DNA of 37,316 nucleotides from NCBI GenBank assembly GCA_018819925.1, contig JAHJPG010000123.1, positions 1 to 37,316 of the forward strand, read 5' to 3'. Under the pieces are notes generated by a model that did no database searches, was not told where the DNA came from, and saw nothing but the letters and a program-made list of their open reading frames with translations. The stretch is from Pseudomonadota bacterium (lineage in GTDB: Bacteria; Desulfobacterota; Desulfarculia; Desulfarculales; Desulfarculaceae). The translations under genes and the position numbers were made by a program. Below are positions 27,250 to 33,307 of this stretch, piece by piece; position 1 is the first letter of the stretch, and the number at the start of each line of letters is the position of its first letter.

Positions 27250-28032
27250 GTGGAGTTCATCAACCTCGGCAGCGTCCTCATCGCCCTTATCATCACCCTA
27301 GGCCTGATGGTCAGCCACTACCTCTCGCCGCTAATCGGGCGCATCCCCGGAGTCAGCGAGCGCCAGGCCGCCTCCTTCGCCGGGGGGGTGGCGGTGGCCT
27401 ACGTGTTCTTGCACATGCTGCCCGAGCTGGTGGAGGGCAACGCCGCGGTGGGGCGGCTGCTGGGCCAGGTGGAGCGCCTCACCCCGCTGCTGGACCTGGG
27501 CATCTTCATGGTGGCCCTGTTGGGCTTCACCCTCTACTACGGCCTGGAGCTCTTGGCCCAGCGGGCGGCCCAGCGCTCCAGCGCCGCCGAGGGACGGGTC
27601 TACGGCCTGCACCTGGGCATGTATTGCCTGTACAACTTTCTCATCACCTACACCATGCCGCTGAGGGTGCAGACCGGCCTGGTCTATGCCCTCATCTTCA
27701 CCGTGGCCATGGCCCTGCACTTCATCCTCAGCGACCGCAACTTCAAGCGAAACTTCCCCCGGCGCTTCTCTCTGCGGGGACGCCTGATCCTGTTGGCCTC
27801 CCTGGCCGCCGGCTGGGTGGTCACCGCCCTCACCGAGCCCATCGACGTGCTGGCCGTCAGCCTGATGATCGCCTTTTTGTCGGGCTCCATCCTCTACAAC
27901 GTGTTCAAGGAGGAGTTGCCCAGCGAGCGCAACTCCAGCTACGCCTGCTTCACCCTGGGCCTGGGCATCGTCACCGCCCTGCTGGCCCTGGAGGCCTACC
28001 TCGGCCACGCCCAGCGCGCCGTGGGGGGTTGA
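27250..28032 (+). CDS. ZIP-like multi-pass membrane protein
   Basis: A 260-aa protein with about seven to eight hydrophobic segments. The second segment ASFAGGVAVAYVFLHMLPEL has the H-x-x-x-E of ZIP metal transporters (His55, Glu59). A later helix carries His157 in MALHFILSDRNF and there is Glu197-region TEPIDVL. The usual ZIP helix IV HNxxE is not obvious, so metal transport is uncertain and the protein may be a divergent relative. The GTG start at 27250 is 6 bp after the preceding stop. The hydrolase gene follows 11 bp after its stop. Confidence 0.65.
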   Translation: MEFINLGSVLIALIITLGLMVSHYLSPLIGRIPGVSERQAASFAGGVAVAYVFLHMLPELVEGNAAVGRLLGQVERLTPLLDLGIFMVALLGFTLYYGLELLAQRAAQRSSAAEGRVYGLHLGMYCLYNFLITYTMPLRVQTGLVYALIFTVAMALHFILSDRNFKRNFPRRFSLRGRLILLASLAAGWVVTALTEPIDVLAVSLMIAFLSGSILYNVFKEELPSERNSSYACFTLGLGIVTALLALEAYLGHAQRAVGG

Positions 28033-28043
28033 AAGGAGCGCCC

Positions 28044-28835
28044 ATGGAATACTTTGATCTGGACGGAGCCCGCATGGCCTACGACCTGGCCGGGGCCGGC
28101 GATACGCCCCTGGTGCTTTTGCACGGCTTCGCCTGCAACCGAACTTTCCTGGCCCCCCAGATGGAGCACTTCGCCGCCGGGCGCCTGGTGTTGTCGGTGG
28201 ATTTTCTGGGCCACGGCGACAGCGACAAGCCCCGGCGCGCCTACCGCATACCAGGCTTCGCCGCCGAGGTGGCCCGCCTGCTGGAGCACCTGGAACTCAC
28301 CGGCGTGGTGGTGGTGGGACACAGCATGGGCGGGTCGGTGGCCCTGGAACTGGCCGTGGGCTGGCCGGAGCGGGTGCGGGCGGCGGCGGCCTTGGACTCC
28401 ACCCTGATCTCCAGTGTTGAGCGCAAGACTAAGGGCCTGCCCTCCCTGCTCCGATCCCTGGAGGAGCCGGACTACGCCCAGGCGGTGGACCGCTATTTCG
28501 GGGGCATGTTCCTGCCCGGCGACGGCGAGGAGCTCAAGCGGCGCGTCCAGGGGATCATGTCCTCCGCCCCCCGCCACGTGCTGATCGAGCTGACCAAGGC
28601 CCTGATCGCCTGGGACGGCCCCCCGGCCCTGGCCCGCCTGAAGCGGCCCCTGCTCTACCTGGGCGCCAGCCGCCCCCTGACCTCCCAGGCCGACATGTTG
28701 GCCGCCAGCCCATGGGTGCAATACGCCCAGGCGGCCGGCACCGGCCATTTCCTCACCTTGGTGACGCCCGCCCAGGTCAACGCCGTCATCGAGCGCTGGC
28801 TGGCCGTGCTGCCCTTCGCCGAGGCGGAGTCATAG
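28044..28835 (+). CDS. Alpha/beta hydrolase
   Basis: A 263-aa cytoplasmic hydrolase of the Abhydrolase_1 type. The oxyanion strand is PLVLLHGFACNRTF, the turn SVDFLGHGDSDKP is typical, and the nucleophile elbow is VGHSMGGSVA with Ser94. A late AGTGHFLTL supplies the catalytic His. The acid residue usually found after the sixth strand is not obvious (LLYLGASRPLTSQAD), so the Asp may be displaced. The ATG at 28044 is chosen for its AAAGGAG site 5 nt upstream and for the start of the first strand. Substrate unknown. A hairpin with a T-run follows. Confidence 0.85.
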   Translation: MEYFDLDGARMAYDLAGAGDTPLVLLHGFACNRTFLAPQMEHFAAGRLVLSVDFLGHGDSDKPRRAYRIPGFAAEVARLLEHLELTGVVVVGHSMGGSVALELAVGWPERVRAAAALDSTLISSVERKTKGLPSLLRSLEEPDYAQAVDRYFGGMFLPGDGEELKRRVQGIMSSAPRHVLIELTKALIAWDGPPALARLKRPLLYLGASRPLTSQADMLAASPWVQYAQAAGTGHFLTLVTPAQVNAVIERWLAVLPFAEAES

Positions 28836-28844
28836 CTTGAAATT

Positions 28845-28898
28845 ATTTAAGGCTCGTCAGGCACGTTGAATCGCGAACCAAAAGAGCCTTAAATTTTT
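28845..28898 (+). terminator. Terminator of the 26833-28835 gene group
   Basis: ATTTAAGGCTC (28845-28855) and GAGCCTTAAAT (28884-28894) pair perfectly over 11 bp around a 28-nt loop, followed by TTTTAT. It starts 9 nt after the hydrolase stop. Confidence 0.65.
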
Positions 28899-28957
28899 AT
28901 CGGCCCAAGCCAGGCACTTCATCTCACAGAACACGGCTTAATATTTTTCTTCGTTCA

Positions 28958-29079
28958 CCGGCACAGCCAGGCGGTCGCGGGCAAGGCGTCCGACGAGCGC
29001 GGGCCGTAGCGGTAGGCTAACCTACAGCGAGACCCAAACGAAGTCGGCAACGCAGCCCCCGGCCGCCTGGCGCAGCCGG
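28958..29079 (-). repeat. 122-bp CCGG-ended inverted-repeat element, copy D
   Basis: On the minus strand it begins CCGGCTGCGCCAGGCGG immediately after the TAG stop of the ABC ATPase gene (29080-29082) and ends CGCCTGGCTGTGCCGG. It is in the sense orientation of that gene. The centre is the most diverged of the four copies (GTAGGTTAGCCTAC). Confidence 0.82.
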
Positions 29080-29784
29080 CTACCCACAAACAGCCGCTAG
29101 TGCCTTCCCCGTCTCCTCGCCTTGCAGCCTACCGTCGGCCATGTTGAGCACCCTATCGGCATAGGACGCGCAGGCCGGGCTGTGGGTGACCATGACGATG
29201 GTCATGCCCTCGGAGCCCAGGCGCTTGAGCAGCTCCATCATGCGCTGGGTGTTGGCCTGGTCCAGGTTGCCGGTGGGCTCGTCGGCCAGTAGGATGGGCG
29301 GCTGGTTCACCAGGGCCCGGGCCACGGCGGCCCGCTCCTGCTCCCCGCCGCTCACCTCCGACGGCAGCCGCTTCTCCTTGCCCTCCAGACCCACCCGGGC
29401 CAGGGCCACATGGGCCATGTCCAGCTTTTCTTTCTTGGGCAGGCGCTTGATGGCCAAAGGCAGCATCACGTTTTCGGCCAGGCTTAGGTATGGCACCAGG
29501 TTGAAGGACTGGAACACGAAGCCCAGATACTCCCGCCGAAAGTCGGCCCGCTGGTCCTGCCCCAGGGAGAACACCTCGATGCCGTCCACCAGGTAGCTCC
29601 CGCCCTCGGGGGTGTTGAGCGCCCCCAGCACGGCCAGCAGGGTGGACTTGCCCGAGCCCGAGGGGCCCATCACCGCCGTGAACTGTCCGGCGTCTATCTC
29701 CAGGCTCACCGAATCCAGGGCCCGCACCAGCGACGACCCCTTGCCGTAGGTCTTCACCAGATCGCGCGCTATTATCATGCTCAT
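29080..29784 (-). CDS. MacB/LolD-type ABC transporter ATPase
   Basis: A 234-aa nucleotide-binding subunit. Walker A is GPSGSGKST (40-48), the Q loop is FVFQSFNLVPYLS (89-101), the signature is SGGEQERAAVARAL (145-158, with Glu where Gln is usual), and Walker B is ILLADEPTGNLD with catalytic Glu169. The VFQSFNLVPYLSLAENVMLPL stretch (split here by the Q loop) is typical of the LolD/MacB/FtsE-like group. Its partner permease is encoded just upstream with a 10-bp gap, and a DUF2318 gene precedes that. GGAGAATACTG gives a sound ribosome site. A 122-bp repeat starts directly after the stop. Confidence 0.93.
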   Translation of the reverse strand: MSMIIARDLVKTYGKGSSLVRALDSVSLEIDAGQFTAVMGPSGSGKSTLLAVLGALNTPEGGSYLVDGIEVFSLGQDQRADFRREYLGFVFQSFNLVPYLSLAENVMLPLAIKRLPKKEKLDMAHVALARVGLEGKEKRLPSEVSGGEQERAAVARALVNQPPILLADEPTGNLDQANTQRMMELLKRLGSEGMTIVMVTHSPACASYADRVLNMADGRLQGEETGKALAAVCG

Positions 29785-29794
29785 CAGTATTCTC

Positions 29795-30952
29795 CTACAG
29801 GGTGCGCAGGGCCTGGGCGGGGTCCAGGCGCGAGGCCATCCAGGCGGGGTAGAGGCTGGCCGCCGATCCGCAGACCAGGGCCAGGGCCAGGGCCGCTCCG
29901 GCCAGGGAGGGGTCCCAGGCCAGGTGGCCGCCGCCGTCTTGGCTGAACAAGGGCAGGGCCAGCTCGCCGGCCAGGTGCCCGGCCCCGTAGCCCAGCAGCC
30001 CGGCGGCGGCGGAGAGGATGAGGGCCTCGGTCAAGACCACCCGCATCACCTGGCCGCTACGGAAGCCGATGGCCCGGAAGATGCCAATCTCGCCGGTGCG
30101 CTCCTTCACGCTGCCCATCATGGTTACCAGCACCACCAGGGCTCCCAACAGGGCCACCAACAAGGACACCCCCAGGGCGAAGCGCTTGAAGTGGGCGATG
30201 GCCTCCATGCGGCCCTTGACCACGCTCTGGATGGCAACCGCCTTGGCTCCGGGCAGGGCCTGGTCTATCTGGCTCACCATGGCTTCGATGGGACAGTCCT
30301 TGCACAGGGCCGCCACCTCCACCAACGACACCAGCCCCTGCTTGCCCAATATCTCCTGGGCCGAGGCCAGGGGCATGAACAGCAGGTGATCGTCCTGGCT
30401 GCCGGTGGGCTCCAACACGCCGCTCACGGTCAACTCCCGCCCGGCCACCTTCACCCGGCTGCCGGTGGTCAGGCCCAGCAAACGGGCCGCCTCCGCGCCG
30501 GGAGCCACCTGGCCCGGACCGGGCTCCTTGCCCTGGAGCTTCCACCAGGGCTTGAGGATGCGGGCCTCGTTCCAGTCCACCCCGGCCAAGAGCACCGGAC
30601 GCCCCGCCGCCTCGGTGCGGCCCAAGACCATGGGCCCCACCGCAGCCACGTTGGCCGAGTTCTTTATCTTGCGGATGCCCGCCAGGTCGGCCTGGCGGAT
30701 CTCCCTTGCGTCAAAGGAAAAGCCCCCCAGGCTCAACCCGCCGTAGGAGAGGTTGAGCTGGTCGCTCTTGGGGGTGATGAGGATGTTGGCCCCGTACTTT
30801 TCCAGCTTGTGGTTTATCTCGTGGGTCAGCGCCGAGCCCAGGCCCATCAGGGCCACCATGGTGGCCACCCCGGTGAGCAGCCCGGCCAAGACAAAGGCCG
30901 CCTTGGCCTTTTTGCGCCTCAGGTTCAAAAGGGCGATGTCGGTGAGGTTCAT
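29795..30952 (-). CDS. MacB/FtsX-type ABC transporter permease
   Basis: A 385-aa permease with one N-terminal helix (about 18-40), a large periplasmic MacB_PCD-like domain (about 45-250) and three C-terminal helices ending LYPAWMASRLDPAQALRTL, the usual FtsX-fold closing. The periplasmic domain carries a CKDC pair in VEVAALCKDCPIEAMV. The ATG at 30952 gives the family start MNLTDIALLNLRRKKAKA; it is 4 bp after the DUF2318 stop. Known relatives next to DUF2318 genes belong to the P19-type iron uptake loci; here only one permease is present. Confidence 0.9.
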   Translation of the reverse strand: MNLTDIALLNLRRKKAKAAFVLAGLLTGVATMVALMGLGSALTHEINHKLEKYGANILITPKSDQLNLSYGGLSLGGFSFDAREIRQADLAGIRKIKNSANVAAVGPMVLGRTEAAGRPVLLAGVDWNEARILKPWWKLQGKEPGPGQVAPGAEAARLLGLTTGSRVKVAGRELTVSGVLEPTGSQDDHLLFMPLASAQEILGKQGLVSLVEVAALCKDCPIEAMVSQIDQALPGAKAVAIQSVVKGRMEAIAHFKRFALGVSLLVALLGALVVLVTMMGSVKERTGEIGIFRAIGFRSGQVMRVVLTEALILSAAAGLLGYGAGHLAGELALPLFSQDGGGHLAWDPSLAGAALALALVCGSAASLYPAWMASRLDPAQALRTL

Positions 30953-30956
30953 GGGC

Positions 30957-31523
30957 CTAGCCCCTGCGCGAAAAGTCGAAGAAGCGGCGGCCCTGGTCGA
31001 TGTCGGCCAGGCGGATGATGACCTTGCCGTTCTCAACCCGGCGCTCCAGGGGCGCGGGATTGCAGCCGCCCTTGACCTCGTTGACCCTCACCGAGGGGAA
31101 GCGCTTGCCGCAGTTGGCGCAGACCATCATGTCGCCTTCCTGGTAGTAGCCCTTGCCCTCGGGCCAGCACACGTCGCAGGCGTCGTAGGCCGCCCGGATC
31201 ACCCCGTCGGAGCTTTTGATCACGAAGTAGCGCACCGTTATGCCGTCGGAGCCCTTGTGCTCGAAGTGACGGGCCTTGCCGTCGTCGAACAAGGCGGCGG
31301 GCATGGCCACCACCTGCTCCCCGGCCACCACCGTGGAAGAGGCCGGGCGGGGGGCGTCGGCCTGGCTGGGGGTCATGAGCCACCAGCTGAGGCCGCCGGC
31401 CAAGACCAGCACCGCCACCACCACCATCGCCGCCAGGCCCTTGGAAGAGCCGCCCTTGCCGCCGCCCAACACCTGGGCCTTTTTGTCCTGGGTCTGCTCG
31501 TTCTGCTTGCTGTTGCCAGACAT
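30957..31523 (-). CDS. DUF2318 membrane-anchored Cys-rich protein
   Basis: A 188-aa protein with a cytoplasmic Gln/Lys/Gly-rich start, one membrane helix (29-50) and a periplasmic DUF2318 domain. The cysteine pattern is characteristic: YDACDVCWPEGKGYYQEG (Cys116, Cys119), MVCANCGKRFP (Cys135, Cys138) and KGGCNP (Cys154). These may bind a metal or Fe-S cluster. In known loci the domain goes with FTR1/P19 iron transporters and MacB-like ABC genes. The ATG at 31523 has AGGAGA 6 nt upstream. The permease gene starts 4 bp after the stop and the ATPase follows, so the three form one operon. Confidence 0.88.
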   Translation of the reverse strand: MSGNSKQNEQTQDKKAQVLGGGKGGSSKGLAAMVVVAVLVLAGGLSWWLMTPSQADAPRPASSTVVAGEQVVAMPAALFDDGKARHFEHKGSDGITVRYFVIKSSDGVIRAAYDACDVCWPEGKGYYQEGDMMVCANCGKRFPSVRVNEVKGGCNPAPLERRVENGKVIIRLADIDQGRRFFDFSRRG

Positions 31524-31642
31524 GATCTTCTCCTGATTTTTTAATAAACCGCCGGGTTCGCCCAATGGGGCGCGGGAACGCACCACCGCGCCGGTCGCGG
31601 AAGCGCCGTTTTGGGGGAGGCGGAGGCCTCCGGAGAGGCGGT

Positions 31643-31993
31643 CTAGATCAGGAGACTGGCCGTGGCCAGATACAGAGGCACCGGGGCGCGGGCCCGGGGT
31701 TGGGGCGCGGGCCGGGGCCGGGAGGCCGGGGCCGGCAAGGATGCGGGCAAGAGGGTGACGGCCAGGGCGCAAACGTCGGCCCGGGGGGCCTGGCTGAGAA
31801 CCAGGGACCGGCTGTCGCGGGGAGCGGCGTCAAGGCAGCAGCAGGCCGCCGCGCCGGTGGGGCAGCCGCCGTGCTCCACGGCCTGCTCGGCCATGGCCGG
31901 GCAGGATGGGGGCATTACTTCCGCCGCCGCGGGCGCGCCAAAGGCCGCCAGCAGCAGAATCAGCGCCGCCAAAAAGCACCCGCGAATCGACAA
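31643..31993 (-). CDS. Small secreted Cys-rich protein at the head of the DUF2318/ABC operon
   Basis: A 116-aa protein with a signal peptide (LSIRGCFLAALILLLAAFG, cleavage near APAAA-EVM). The mature part has PSCPAM, a His before GGCP, and a CCC triplet (AAACCCLDAAP), then a Pro-rich stretch and a hydrophobic end APVPLYLATASLLI. The TTG start at 31993 is used because GGGGAGGG is correctly spaced and because the promoter at 32023-32051 would start transcription near 32016, downstream of the alternative GTG at 32035. The Cys/His content suggests metal binding; similar small proteins head metal-resistance operons, but I cannot name the family. The DUF2318 gene follows after 119 bp. Confidence 0.6.
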   Translation of the reverse strand: MSIRGCFLAALILLLAAFGAPAAAEVMPPSCPAMAEQAVEHGGCPTGAAACCCLDAAPRDSRSLVLSQAPRADVCALAVTLLPASLPAPASRPRPAPQPRARAPVPLYLATASLLI

Positions 31994-32022
31994 GGGCCCT
32001 CCCCAACCAACAAGGTGCGCTA

Positions 32023-32055
32023 AAGATAACCACACCCCTCGCCATAGTCAACTAT
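32023..32055 (-). promoter_or_regulatory. Promoter with palindromic operator for the DUF2318/ABC operon
   Basis: On the minus strand TTGACT (32051-32046), a 17-bp spacer and TATCTT (32028-32023). The -35 box lies inside the perfect 12-bp palindrome ATAGTTGACTAT (32044-32055). A repressor bound there would block transcription; a metal-responsive regulator is a natural guess but the palindrome is not a motif I can assign. Confidence 0.65.
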
Positions 32056-32184
32056 TTTGGTAGGAATTAGCGCGGGCGACAGGGCCGGTTTGGGGATGAT
32101 GGCTGATTACTCTCAACCTACAACGCGTTAACCAGCCCCACTGTTCTACTTAAGAGGTTGCGTGGACGGGCGTGTAATCGGCGG

Positions 32185-33174
32185 CTAGCCCCACACCGCC
32201 ATGGACATGGCCGGGTTATGGGCGATGTCCTGCTGGATGAGACGGCGCAACTCTTTGGCCACCGGCCCCACCTGGCCGCCGGCCACCGGCTTGCCGTCGA
32301 TGCGGCTCACCGGCAGCACGTCCAGGGTGGTGCCGAAGAGCATCACCTCGGCGGCGCTTTGCAGCTCCTCCACCTTAAGGTGACGCCGGGCCACTCCGGC
32401 CAACTGGCCGCGCTCCACCAGAGTTTGGGCCAACTCCATGGCCCGCTTGGCCGTGGTGCCTTCCAAGATGTGATCCGGCGGGGGCAATAGCAGATTGCCC
32501 GCCTGGTCCACCAGGCCCATGTTCTCGGTGGAGCCCTCGGCTAGGTAGCCGTCCGGGTCCAGGCACACCGCGAAGTCCCAGCCCCGGGTGATGGCCTCGC
32601 GCTTCAGGAGCACGTTGGGCAGGTAGTTGCAGGACTTTACCCCCGCGAAGAACCCGCTCTTGGCCGGCACCAGGCTCACTCCCAGGTTCACCCCCCGCTC
32701 ATAGGACTCCTCGGCCGGGGGGTGGATGCGGCTGGCCACCAGGTACAGGCCCGGGGCGGGGCACTCGAAGGGGTTGGTGCTGAAGCCGCCAGGCCCCCGG
32801 GACAGGAAGATGCGCAGCATGCATTCCCGCTGGCCCCCGGCCCGGACCACCGCCGCCGCCAGGGCGCCCAGCTCCCGCCGGGTCACGGGCAGCTCCAGGT
32901 GGGTGGACGCGGCCGAGCCCTCCAGGCGGTCCAGGTGGCGCTCGAACAGGTAGATGCGCCCACCCAGGCACTTGGTGGCCTCGAAAACCCCGTCGCCCCG
33001 GTGCACCAGGTGGTCGTCGATGGGCACGCTCATGAGCCAGGGCTCGGTTACGATGCCCCCCAGCCAATTGGAGTACATGGCCAGGTAGTCGCCGGCCCAG
33101 GGCCGGGGAAGGGCCTTGAGGCGCGCCAGGGCCTGATCGGGGCTTAACAACGGTGAATTTTGATCCTTTGCCAT
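32185..33174 (-). CDS. Class IV aminotransferase (BCAT / aminodeoxychorismate lyase-like)
   Basis: A 329-aa PLP enzyme of fold-type IV. The HRGDGVFEATKCLGGRIYLF region (58-77), PLP lysine Lys180 in AGVKSCNYLPNVLLK, the EGSTENMGLV loop and LFGTTLDVLPVSRIDG are clear. KSCNYLPNVL is shared by BCAT-like and D-amino-acid-transaminase-like members, so BCAT, D-Ala aminotransferase and PabC cannot be separated by eye. The ATG at 33174 is chosen for the MAKDQNSPLL start. There is no ribosome site, and the -10 box ends only 7 nt upstream, so a leaderless transcript is possible. A second class IV enzyme (ilvE, 6481-7554) is also in this window. Confidence 0.87.
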   Translation of the reverse strand: MAKDQNSPLLSPDQALARLKALPRPWAGDYLAMYSNWLGGIVTEPWLMSVPIDDHLVHRGDGVFEATKCLGGRIYLFERHLDRLEGSAASTHLELPVTRRELGALAAAVVRAGGQRECMLRIFLSRGPGGFSTNPFECPAPGLYLVASRIHPPAEESYERGVNLGVSLVPAKSGFFAGVKSCNYLPNVLLKREAITRGWDFAVCLDPDGYLAEGSTENMGLVDQAGNLLLPPPDHILEGTTAKRAMELAQTLVERGQLAGVARRHLKVEELQSAAEVMLFGTTLDVLPVSRIDGKPVAGGQVGPVAKELRRLIQQDIAHNPAMSMAVWG

Positions 33175-33181
33175 AATCAGC

Positions 33182-33210
33182 ACTCTACACCTCTGACCTG
33201 GAGCGGGCAA
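33182..33210 (-). promoter_or_regulatory. Promoter of the class IV aminotransferase gene
   Basis: On the minus strand TTGCCC (33210-33205), a 17-bp spacer and TAGAGT (33187-33182). The -10 box ends 7 nt before the ATG at 33174, which would make the mRNA leaderless or nearly so. Confidence 0.45.
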
Positions 33211-33229
33211 GGAGCGGCCACCGGACGTC

Positions 33230-33257
33230 TTGACAACCCGCCCGGGGCGGCTACAGT
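33230..33257 (+). promoter_or_regulatory. Promoter of the acyltransferase/GpsA-like fusion gene
   Basis: A perfect TTGACA (33230-33235), a 16-bp spacer and TACAGT (33252-33257). Transcription would start near 33264 and the GTG start is at 33308. Confidence 0.65.
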
Positions 33258-33307
33258 TAGCCATATCATACTCACAGGTAGGTCCATAGCGGCCAGGCGA
33301 GGATTAC

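Noticed and set aside
31994-32035. GTG at 32035 as start of the secreted Cys-rich protein
   Set aside because: It lies upstream of the predicted transcription start (near 32016) and would mask the signal peptide; TTG 31993 has a good ribosome site.
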